Source: Phialocephala subalpina (lineage: Eukaryota > Ascomycota > Leotiomycetes > Helotiales > Mollisiaceae). From it: a stretch of 64,000 nucleotides of DNA. The notes beneath the pieces were generated by a model. That model was not told the DNA's origin and searched no databases. It saw nothing but the letters and a program-made list of their open reading frames with translations. A program made the translations under genes and the position numbers. The stretch lies in NCBI GenBank assembly GCA_900073065.1, contig FJOG01000005.1, positions 847,422-911,421 on the forward strand, given 5' to 3'. Every line of letters begins with the position of its first letter. The stretch's first letter is position 1. This document shows positions 54,555-64,000 of the stretch, piece after piece.

Positions 54555-55925
54555 ATGATTGTAAGATCGCTGCCAAGAGGCAGCAATGTTTGGAGAAGAG
54601 CTTTTAGCAGTACGGCTGCGAGGAGGGAAATACTGGATGCAGAGAGTCTGCCAGATAGAATAATACCTAGATACAAAGGTAGCTCTCCCGCAATCTCCCA
54701 AAGCTTCACTGACATTGAATAGAGAGTCAAACTAGCGACCTCCTGTCTCTACAATGGCCATCTCCTCCTCGAAATATCCTCATAATCAAGAAAGATAGAG
54801 CTCCGCAGGTCACCGAATCTCTGATTGAGTTTGCTAAGTACGTGCTTTCGCCTGAAGTCAGTATTTTACTGACCATACAGGCACATCCATTCCAATTACG
54901 ACAATGTCTCCCTCATTTTTGAACCCAAAGTCGCTGCACAAATGCACAGACATTTCCAATTCCCAATATACACGACCAGCTCCCACGATACGCTTCCTGC
55001 CAAAGTCGATATGACAACAACGCTTGGTGGAGACGGCACAATCCTTCATGCATCCTCCCTCTTCAGTACAACGCTACACGTTCCACCGATCCTATCGTTC
55101 AGCATGGGCACACTTGGTTTCTTAGGAGAGTGGAAGTTTGGAGAATATAAAAGGGCATTTCGAGAAGTCTACATGTCAGGAGCGGAAGCTGGGAACCCAT
55201 TTCTCCACGACCAGAAACACCCACACCTTCTGAACGAGATTGACGAGACTGGCGATATTGTGACAGGGTGGTCGAGTGTGAGGGGCAAATCTATGGGCCC
55301 TACTAGAAGTTCAAAGGTCCTTTTACGAAATCGATTGAAGGTTGGGGTTTTCGATGCGTCTGGGAGCCGAGTAATTGGTGATAACACGGCAGAAAGCGCT
55401 GAAGGAGATGTGCACGCCATGAACGAGGTCATAATACATCGAGGCAAGGAGGCCCATCTTGCAATCATAGATGTCTTTATTGGAGGGCGATTCCTGACAG
55501 AAGCCGTGGCGGATGGAATGATTATCTCTACACCGACTGGCAGCACAGCTTACAGTCTAAGCTCTGGTGGGAGTATCATTCATCCGCTGGTTAGTAGTCT
55601 GCTTATGACTCCCATTTGTCCTCGAAGTTTGTCGTTTAGACCCCTAGTTCTGCCCTCGAATACACCAATCACTCTACGGATGAGTGAGAAGAATCGAGGC
55701 AGAGAATTGGAAGTCAGTATTGATGGCCGCCGAAGAAGTCGAGGAGTTGGTGTCGGCATGGAGGTCCGAGTCAACGGCGAGCATATCGCCAAAGGCCAAG
55801 AGTGGATCGGCGGTGTCCCATGCGTGATGAGGCACGCAAAGAGTGGCACTGAGGACGACGATGGCTGGGTCGGAGGTTTGAATGGATTGTTGAAGTTCAA
55901 CTTTCCATTTGGCGATCACGAATGA
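54555..55925 (+). CDS. Mitochondrial NAD(H) kinase, Pos5-like, three exons
   Basis: Exons are 54555-54678, 54723-54837 and 54881-55925, with introns of 44 and 43 nt (GTAGCT and GTACGT donors) that close phases 1 and 2. The product is 427 residues. The first exon encodes an arginine/serine-rich start (MIVRSLPRGSNVWRRAFSST), a good mitochondrial presequence. ILIIKKDRAP begins the kinase fold. The GGDGT catalytic motif lies at about 128-132, and the NEVIIHRG and TPTGSTAYSLSSGG blocks follow. These are diagnostic of ATP-NAD kinases. Pos5 in yeast phosphorylates NADH in the matrix to supply NADPH. The residues I can check are intact. Without the two small 5' exons the enzyme would lack its presequence, so the model matters. 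Confidence 0.9.
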
Positions 55926-56028
55926 GCACCAAACTCTTGGCGTTCAGGATTGAACATGAAGATAAATGATGGGATTGATAAAGCTGTATATACTAGTAAG
56001 AAAGCACACGTACGATACCCTCCTCAAT

Positions 56029-57171
56029 TCAAACATTCAAAACACTCTCCCACTCCTGCTTCTCGGCATACTCCCTCCAAATCGTCAATCTAGGTGGATT
56101 CTCAAGCTATCTCAAGTCAGTAGGACCCAACCAAACCAGAACAACCGCTCACCTCTCCCGGCAGAACAACCTCAGGATCCCCACCAACATATCCAAACTC
56201 CTCCATAAACGCCATCATCTCACCAAGTTCAGTCCCCAGTCCCGGAATCGGAAAGAACCTATCAAACACCTCGATAGGTACGCTATCAAACCCACCAAAC
56301 GGCACCTTGTTGACCTCGCACCACACTTTCATCTGGTCAGACCAGGAAATCATCTCTCCGGCTGCAAGGACCTTCTTCCCAGGTAGACTTGAGAGGGTAG
56401 ATGCTACGATCTTTCCGAGATCTGCTTTGACGTCTAGATGTGGGAGCGGCTTCTTGCCTGAGCCGACGAGTCCGAGGTGGTAGGCGCCATCTTCTGTCTA
56501 CTCATCGTCAGCATTTTCCTTCTCATCCTTTACTTTCAAATCAAAGGGGAAACGAACTTTTCTCAACTTGATTTTCCCCAGCCAATTACTCATATAATTC
56601 GGCACAAAAACCTCATCCACCTTCCCCGCCAACTCCTTGTACTGTTCTTTCCCCCAGACAACCCCCCTAGCCTTCCCATCACAATGCCACACCCCCTTAT
56701 ACTTCCCCCCACTTGCTTTCTCAACATCAACCAGCGTACTCACCACCAACCTCTCCAAACCCTCCACCTTCGCCGCCGCATCAAAAATATTCTTAACCTG
56801 CTGCAATTCCAACTCACAACAATACTCTCCCAAACCCTGTCCTGGTTTCAACAATTCCTTAGTGCCAGGGCTATGAAAAGGTCCCCAGAAATCGGTTGTT
56901 GCGAAAATTATATCTGCCCCAAAGAAGGCAGGTCCGAGGGTGGATGGGGAGTTGAGATCAGCGGTTATGAGGGAGATTCCCTTTTGGGTCCAGGCTTGGG
57001 CAGTGGGTGATGAGGTGTTGCGGGTTATGCCGCGGATGCGGTAGGAGGCGAGGGTGAGGAAGTGGGATGCTACTGAGGAGCCCTGGTGTGGTGTTAGATG
57101 GGGTTTGAGAGGGAGGAGGGGGAAAATACTTGTTCGCCTGTTATGCCGAGGATGACGATTAGTTTTGTCAT
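56029..57171 (-). CDS. NmrA-like NAD(P)-binding protein, four exons
   Basis: Exons are 57171-57130, 57082-56558, 56497-56153 and 56106-56029. Introns are 47, 60 and 46 nt, all phase 0, giving 329 residues. The N-terminus MTKLIVILGITGEQGSSVAS is the glycine-rich NAD(P)-binding turn of NmrA-like/atypical SDR proteins. Other family marks are ADLNSPSTLGPAFFGAD, DAAAKVEGLERLVVSTL, a GKAR region and the C-terminal RLTIWREYAEKQEW. The second intron, with a GTTCGT donor, removes an in-frame TAG; a plain ORF reading would stop there. NmrA binds NAD(P) and represses GATA factors in nitrogen metabolism, but many relatives are only redox sensors or reductases, so the role is not certain. Confidence 0.85.
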
Positions 57172-60100
57172 TTCGATGGAGTATCAGCGAGTTATTTGAA
57201 AGTGAGGATGATGAAAAGAGACTGATGCTCAAATTTGAAGGGTGATGAGGATTTTATACTTGGATCTCGTACTTCGTTCAGTTGCTAGGTTCAAGTGAGA
57301 GCTACCTGGTATCTAGGATTCCGTTCCTTCATCAAGTTGAATATCCACTTTGGGTCTCAATTGTCGGTGCTTCGGTGGGAGAATGAGCCCCGATGTTGAG
57401 ATTTCCGTGTATTGCGTAATTTTTAGGATTGTTTGCTTGCTTTCGAATCCTGATAGAATGAGTCACTTGCTTCATTGCGTCTGCTCATTCCTGCTCGAGC
57501 CTTGTGCTGTGTTCTGTTGTAGGAATTGAGGTGAGCCATCGGTTGTGCCAAGCAGCGGGCGGGGCATAAATACATTCGAAAGTTACGGGACAGGCGAACG
57601 AGTTGCGAAATCATGACTATATCGTTTTTAATTGTGTTTGTTCGGTCTGATTAGGTCTGCCGCAAAGATTACAGGCATATTGGCCAGTTTTCTGCCCTCT
57701 AGGAGAGAAATATTGGAAAGTGTTATGTACCAAGGAGGTTGATCGTTCTTGCCCCCGCCTTGACGTTTCAAGTCCTTTCCATGATACGAATCTGCGAGCA
57801 GCTCTGAGAGAGAAACATTAATCGGGCACCAAAGGCATTAAATGGTAAATTTTTGCATGCAAATTTTTACACATGAGCTTTCAGTGCTCACAACCACGTT
57901 CTCAGTTGCGCCGAAAACAGTCGTTGTAGAGTTGTCACTCGATTGTTGGATTATTTGCGGCACTCAAAATCTTCGTTTGTAGTTCAATATTTTCTCATGT
58001 AGATGAAGAAATAACAAGTACAGCTAAGCTTCAGTACTTCGAGCTTCGCCAGTCGTTGCAATTCCCTAGGATTTCCACAGGAGATCTATGCCACGTGCAC
58101 ATCAGGCCACATTGGATCATTTGGTAGCTTTATCGTACGACTTCAGCATCGTACGATTAAAATGGTCTGTGCAGGAACTCTTTCTATTAGCGATCTGCCA
58201 CTTCCGTCTCACTGCGTCGGTGGGATCTCCAGATGGTTGTCAACCGGGTCCGTGGCTCTGGGTTTATTGGTCCCGGAACCCCATATTCGACCTTGTTATG
58301 GATGGGAAACTGGTTAGTGGACTAGCGTCCACCGAAGTTGGTAGTACCCCAGTGTTTGTTCGAACTTGGCCGAAGTACAACAGGGTCATGCTGCATATCG
58401 GACCCTGCCGCGGTCTTGCTTCCGTAATGTTCTTCTCTACCACTCCAGCTTGAGAAAGAAGGAGTTCTGCCTAGGTAGTATTCATTCCGGACTCAAGCCC
58501 TCTGGATTACTCTGGCAAAATGCAAAAAGCTCAAAAGTACGTCAATATATGAGCTTACTGCTATCTAGTCAGATAAGACCTAAATATCTTTGAAAGTTCA
58601 TGGTACAAATCTTTGAACTCATGTTGAATGTGTACTTTTCTGTTTATTTCTTCTACACAGAAACTCTTGTGGTTGTGCTGCGTTTGTTGCCAAGGTCACG
58701 TGCGGAATATCTCCAACTTTTGACTTGCGGCTTGTTCTGCTTCTCATGATTTCAATCAAGTAGATGGACTATTAGAGAAGTACAAAGAGCAACGAGCAAA
58801 CGAAATTTGAGATGGGGCTGGTATCCTGTCAATCTCGAAAGAATTTTGCTTGCAAGTAGTCTCCGGTTCTCTTCAACAGTCCTATTCGCTTAGCATCCTC
58901 AAAGTTGTAGCTTTGCGCAGCATATTTCATTCGTAGAAGTAGCAGCAGCTTATGATAGGAGAGTTCGTGCTTACTCTCGTGAAAGAAAGACGCCCACTGT
59001 CCTTCTGAATGGCCTTGACAGCCTTGAAGAGGTGACTAATCAACCTGCATATCGTACTCGCTTTTCGTTGGATGAAACCATGACAGCGCACGCAGCCAGA
59101 TTGCCAAGGCGCGTTCAACCTCAAATTGCTGTATCCGGCATGTGCTATCTCGAATTATGTGGCAACGAGCTTTGTGCATATGATCACGAAGATCATGCGA
59201 TTGTCGACCCTCTCTAGTGTAATTTGATTCTCAATTCTTCATACATTGTAAAAACAAGCTCCCCACCTTCCGGCAAGTTGACGCAGCAATCTCAGCTGAC
59301 GCATTCTCTGAGGAGATAGTCCTTGGCGTTGAAATTGGGTATTGTATTGTTGAATCTGATAAGCTGCTCTTTCTTGGCAGAGTGGTGTCATGGGAAACCT
59401 TTGATTATTCCTGTTCACCACCTGGAGTCTATACTTCTTCATCCTTTCGATGACCGTCCACAGCTATAGGCTTGGCGCCAATGTTCACAAATAGAAAATC
59501 CAGGCCACATTGAGGACACAGGAGTCTGGACTTCGAGTCGAGTACACCAAGTTCAACTTGCGAAGACGAGGCTGCTCAGCCTTGGCCAGTATAAAAATGC
59601 TAGGGTTTGACTCAAAAGAAAGGCACTTCATTTCCCCATAAATTTCCATCGAGGACAAGTTTTATACCACGTTTAGAAATGATCTGCGCACCGCGAGTCA
59701 CCGGCGTCAGATTCTCATTATGACTAACCATCCCCGAATTACAAATCTCAGCCTCCCAACGCCGGTTCGTATGTCTGACTCTATTCTGCCTGTCTCCTCA
59801 ACTCTGCTAGATAGGCTGAACGGATCGGCGCTAAGGAAAGCCTGCCTGCGCGGGACTGCTTACACCCCCTACCTTCACCACGGCGGATCATACGATTTTT
59901 GCATGACAAAAGTCGGGCAAAATTACTCAATTCCAGGGGTACATGGAGACTCCGATGGATCTAGTCCGTTTTCAAATTGATCTTGTTCCAACCAAGCTCC
60001 ATGTCATGCATGGAACAACCTTAAATCCATCTAGAAGGCCCAGTTAAGCTGCCTAATCTGGCTCGGCTTTCGGGCTAGTATCAGTGACGGCCAACTCTTT

Positions 60101-60529
60101 CGGGAGTATCTCTTCAAAATTAGAGTCTAGACTCATATCCAAAACGTGGTACCATTGTTGTTTCGTCTCTTGGCTCATTATGACGTCGTTAGCAGCGTAT
60201 TTTGCCCATTTGACCGGAAATAAATCGTTGAGGAGGGTTTGATCCTATTCCCTTTTTCCTTTGCTGCACCCTAGCCAATTGTTCCAATCTCTGCATACCC
60301 GAGTCACCGTATGGAAAGTACGGGCCCGTATTCGGATTGTCGCCCTTCTTGGTGAACAATTACCCTTCGATGACACCATGGAGAGCCTCGACCTCGATAT
60401 TAATATTCATCATCTCCTGATTCTTTCGCCACTTCCTTCTGGTCTCAGTTCTAGCCCTTGGCTGACCTTCGCTTTGAATGATACTGTGATACACATCAAA
60501 GCTTCTGGAATAATATCTGCTTTACCAGC
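57172..60529. other. Long intergenic region with one weak gene candidate
   Basis: More than 3 kb without a supported gene. One candidate is an ORF at 59720-59980 (86 codons, real ATG) preceded by TATAAAA near 59590. It has no recognisable features and may have introns. The ORF 58088-58453 follows a CACGTG site but is unrecognised. A second CACGTG is near 58697. Confidence 0.35.
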
Positions 60530-61264
60530 ATGGATAATTATGGCCGCCAAACGACCACATTAACAGCAGCAAATCAATTTGTAAAGACCCTCCCCCCATC
60601 TTCAAGTGTGTTGATCCTGATAAACAACAGTCGACTTTTGATTCACAACTAGACTACTCTCAGGATCTTCAATACACCACACCCAACGACGACTATTGGT
60701 GCGACACATGTAGTTTGTCTTACGGCGACTGCTTGTGCTATGCTGCGAGCCCCGTCAGCACTCACCAAAGCTACGCTGGCTACGAGACACCAAACAGCAA
60801 GAGTTATACCTACTCGCAAACGCCATATCCGACGACATATAGCACTTCAAGTGCGTCTTCGACCTCGTCGTACTATACTTCGAGTGCCTCGTCACAACAT
60901 CAATCATCGTACTCTGCAATCGCGCCGGCACAAACTCCAGGAAGCGGGAATGGAGCTCACGATTCGACGCCAACCGAAACATCGCCAAAACGTGGGAAGA
61001 GAAAGGGATCAATGCCTCCTGCAGAGGCTCGCGAGGTAAGGCTTCCTAGCCTGCATAGCTACCCAACCTAACACGATATAGAAGCGATTGGAGCAGAATC
61101 GAAGGTCTCAACGTTCGTTTCGAGACAGACAGGCAAGACTTGTGGTCGATCTGAAGCAGAAGGTTGAGATTCTGACAGAGGAAAACCAGAAACTGGCCAA
61201 TGAGTTGTCCGGCTTGAAGATCTCACGTGATAGCAACAGCCCTGGAGGGTACTCGAATTATTGA
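60530..61264 (+). CDS. Small bZIP transcription factor, three exons
   Basis: Exons are 60530-60580, 60631-61035 and 61082-61264, with introns of 50 and 46 nt (GTAAAG and GTAAGG donors, the second with CCTAAC), all phase 0. The product is 212 residues. The ATG (CCAGCATGG) gives MDNYGRQTTTLTAANQF. A Tyr/Ser/Thr-rich region with several cysteines follows (WCDTCSLSYGDCLCY). A basic segment (KRGKRKGS) leads to the bZIP basic region EQNRRSQRSFRDRQARL in exon 3. A short leucine zipper (VVDLKQKVEILTEENQKLAN) ends the protein. The QNRxxQRxFRxR signature is that of AP-1/Yap-like fungal bZIPs, which bind DNA as dimers. Target genes are unknown. Confidence 0.85.
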
Positions 61265-62346
61265 GGTGTTTGGGCAGGCTTTTCGTTCAAACTTTCACAC
61301 GGATCTCACGGAGATAGAGGCGTCAGGCGTTTCTTGAGAATGGAAAGAGATTCGGCTGCTTGTATCCGCAACACGGAAGAATGCGAGAGAAAGGTCCAGG
61401 TATGATGTGGCCAGCCTGATCTGGTCGGTGTAGCTATGGCATGCAGCGCCAGACGTGGCACTCGGTGGGAGCATCGCTGGGCACTCTACCGAAGAGGAGG
61501 TACTTAGACCGAGCTACCGTCAACCTTTATTGTTCGTCACACATTCAGAATAATGTTCTGTTCGAGATCATCACATGGCTTTCGGTTCAGGACTCGCTTA
61601 AAGATAGGGGGCCAAAAGCTCGGAAGGGGCCAAAAAGAAGTGGGGTACAGCCAAGCCACAAGCCGTAACCTCGGAAGGGTCGGGGCAGCGCGGGAATATG
61701 GTCCGCTGACTGCTGAGGAGGTGATTGTTCAAGGGCGTCGTCATACGAGGAGAACCACTGAGGTGGGGATGACCGGTGCCCGGTGCAGGGGGGACTGCTG
61801 CCTCCGACGTTAGGATATGCACTCTCTGCGGCGCGGAAGCAATGAGATGGCTTACCAAACGAATTGGTTGGCCTGCCTCGTTCGTTCACCGAAAAGATGC
61901 AACGTTGTGGGATATCTCAAGCTTTGATTACGGTATTGAAGTGGAGCCAGGGACCGGTACGGAGGTACATCACCTCCCTTTTTCACAGATGGCAACCGGT
62001 ACTTCACCGATCGGCAAGGTTTTCGGCGGATACGTAAAGGAGTAGCTGACGCATATTAGATTGGTTCATGGATGCAAAGACGAGGTTGTGCTCATGGCCT
62101 TGCATTGGGATATGGCTACAATGGTGGTGTTCACGATGAAGGTGGGGCAGGGCAGAAGAAAGCATTGATCATAGTGATCGAAAGTCTCATATTGGGAGCT
62201 ACATGATTCGATATATGAGTCTGAGAGAACGATTGGCGATTTTCATCCCATCTTCATTGGCTGTGATTACTCTATTTCGGAGAGCTCTCCGACTCCTTCA
62301 ACCCAACCCCCCCTATGGTGTTGAACAACCGGTAGCTACCCAACGC
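61265..62346. other. Intergenic region
   Basis: 3' flank of the bZIP gene and of the convergent secreted-protein gene. Only overlapping chance ORFs (for example 61553-61889 on both strands). No gene is supported. Confidence 0.5.
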
Positions 62347-62914
62347 TCAGGCAGCAGTTGTAGCATCAAATGTCAACGCCGTCGATGGTTGGCCGGCCGC
62401 CTCCGTGTCCAACGCAATATTATTATTCAACTTCTTCGTCTCGGCCGCCAACTTAGCCGAAGTATCCTCTCCTTGCGCTGCCTTGATCTGTAGCTCCAAG
62501 CTGGTAGCAGTCAGCTTGAGCACCTTGTTCTTTATCTTGCCGTTCGTGAGAGCAGTCTTCTCGTCGCCAGTAGCTGCTTCGATGGCCGGGTTGAAGACAC
62601 CGGTTTCGGCATCGTTGGCGATGTCGTTCACGGCGCCGAGAAAGTCGACGTCTTCCTTGGCAACTGCGGCCATGTTGGTGAGATCGAGGGCTGAGAAGAC
62701 GTCGAGAGCCTCCTGCTTTGCGTTTCCAGCAGTTCCAGCAGAGATAGAGAGCCTACGAATATGTTAGCAATGTCTTGTCATCCAGGGGCGAGGGCACGTA
62801 CTCATCGTAGGTCTTGGTACCAAGGACGCCAGCACGCTTCTGATAGGTAGTTCCAGTAGGGGCGGCAATAGCCAAGGCAGCGAAGGTAGCAATCAAGACA
62901 GCTGAGAACTTCAT
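62347..62914 (-). CDS. Small secreted helical protein, two exons
   Basis: Exons are 62914-62802 and 62752-62347. The 49-nt intron (GTACGT donor, GCTAAC branch point, TAG acceptor) splits a glutamate codon. The product is 172 residues. The N-terminus MKFSAVLIATFAALAIAAPT is a typical signal peptide, followed by a KR dibasic site at 26-27 that Kex2 could cut. The mature part is Ala/Lys/Asp-rich and helical, with no cysteines (AVNDIANDAETGVFNP, KIKNKVLKLTATSLELQI, KKLNNNIALDTEA). It resembles a family of small secreted proteins found widely in plant-associated ascomycetes. The function is unknown. It is probably well expressed, judging by C-rich codon use. Confidence 0.75.
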
Positions 62915-64000
62915 GTTGATGATATTTCTGGAACCTGATTACTTGGAATAGTAAGGACTAGAAGTGATATCAAAAATGTGGACGAAGGAATGTAGTAAAG
63001 TCAAACAGCGCAGCTGTGAAGAGAAGGTATGAAGAGAGAAGAAAGAATGAAGGATTATGATTGAATGGACCGGGAAAAGAACATCTGAAAGAGGACATCT
63101 CGTCCATCTTATAGATCTCGAGATCTGATATTGTCAACACGATTGTGATGAAAGGTATTCTTATCACCCCATCAGATCGGATGGCAGCGAAACTTCGAAC
63201 TGCCAATTATCTTGGCCGGTACCAGAGCAGACGAAAGATGGTAAGAAATCTCCTTGGCTGAGGTGCAAGTCATTTCTTGCGAATCGTGGGTGCTCGCTTG
63301 TATGGCGAAGATCTTGGCGGGGGAGTTGAAATAAGCTTGGCTGTGACAATGCCAACTTTATTGAGACTTCAATGGAAATGAGGTTGTTTGGTACTCAAAC
63401 AACCTTAGCAACTTTCGAATTGTGCATTCTGGATGGAAAAATTGACACGCTCAAAGCGCTAATCTCTCCGCGCCGACTCAATGCATTCTCAATCTTCATC
63501 ACAGGAAATTTCCCGGAGAATATTGTAGGAGGTCGAAAGAGTTAAGCTGCCAAGATGTGATGAAAATCGAGTCAGGCCAAGGTGAGCTCCAAGCGCGCTC
63601 CTGTCATGAAACTTCGCGACGGAAAACGTTCGGACGACCCCACCTTCCGAATATTCTTGCATATTGAAAACTGCGACAGAGGTCAGACGAAACTGTGGAG
63701 CAAGACTTGGCAGCCAAGCTTGGACTCAGCCTCCTCCTACCCCTGGGCCCTGACTTTACCCTCGCTTGAGAATGAGCCGTTGATATCATCAACGAGGCCG
63801 CACGAATTGAGAGAAAAGTAACAATGAATAGATTAATTCGCAATTAAGTTTGAACAAGGAAAGCTTCTCCGCCACGGTGCTTGCTCTTGCCGCAAGCTTA
63901 ACATCATTCCGGGAAGTGTGTTTCCCGGAATTGTTGTCAAGTATGAACCAAGCCAGACAGTCAGACTCTTTGCAAATTGTTCGACAGAAATGAGTCTGCA
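62915..64000. other. Intergenic region to window end
   Basis: Upstream region of the secreted-protein gene, then sequence with no supported gene. The plus-strand ORF 63582-63821 and its minus-strand shadow lack any recognisable features. Confidence 0.45.

Overview
This 64 kb window looks like the nuclear genome of a filamentous ascomycete (Pezizomycotina). Genes are separated by 0.3-4 kb, are interrupted by 47-160 nt introns with GTRNGT donors and CTRAY-type branch points, and belong to fungal families: INO80 with its DBINO domain, Arb1, HET, DUF3176, a class II haem-thiolate peroxidase, an NmrA-like protein and a fungal bZIP. A leotiomycete is my guess, but the class cannot be settled from sequence alone. 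I rebuilt the spliced gene models by hand. In each, the reading frame closes across every proposed intron.

Layout. 0-6.4 kb: a P-loop GTPase with a frameshifted tail, an F-box-like gene, a basic low-complexity protein and a decayed ORF. 6.5-9.6 kb: a cluster of broken genes on the minus strand, made of a 5'-truncated DUF3176 membrane protein, scrambled HET pieces and a polytopic membrane-protein pseudogene. This looks like a decaying allorecognition-type locus. 10.4-19.5 kb: two conserved housekeeping genes, INO80 (1692 codons) and ARB1 (629 codons). 20.1-20.6 kb: an AT-rich element with terminal inverted repeats. 20.7-28.6 kb: two hypothetical proteins, a seven-transmembrane receptor-like protein and two small membrane proteins. 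30.9-35.7 kb: a type II NADH dehydrogenase and an unusual P-loop ATPase with nucleoporin-like FG motifs in its tail. 37.1-41.5 kb: a small coiled-coil protein whose transcript probably has a 3' UTR intron, then about 3.9 kb of non-coding DNA with several families of short degenerate repeats. 41.5-46.4 kb: a haloperoxidase-type enzyme, a frameshifted small gene, a cysteine-rich GPI-type protein and an ankyrin protein. 46.9-49.1 kb: an exact 250-bp tandem duplication beside a degenerate gene. 49.4-57.2 kb: a quinone-reductase-type dehydrogenase, an acyltransferase, a mitochondrial NAD(H) kinase and an NmrA-like protein. 60.5-62.9 kb: a small bZIP factor and a small secreted protein.

The genes do not form an obvious metabolic cluster. 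The common thread is redox and NAD(P) chemistry (NDH-2, quinone reductase, NAD kinase, NmrA-like sensor), scattered among unrelated genes. The most unusual items are the HET/DUF3176/membrane-protein graveyard, the FG-motif ATPase, the repeat-rich non-coding tract at 37.6-40 kb, the exact 250-bp duplication and the TIR element. I found no convincing tRNA, rRNA, CRISPR array or complete transposase gene.
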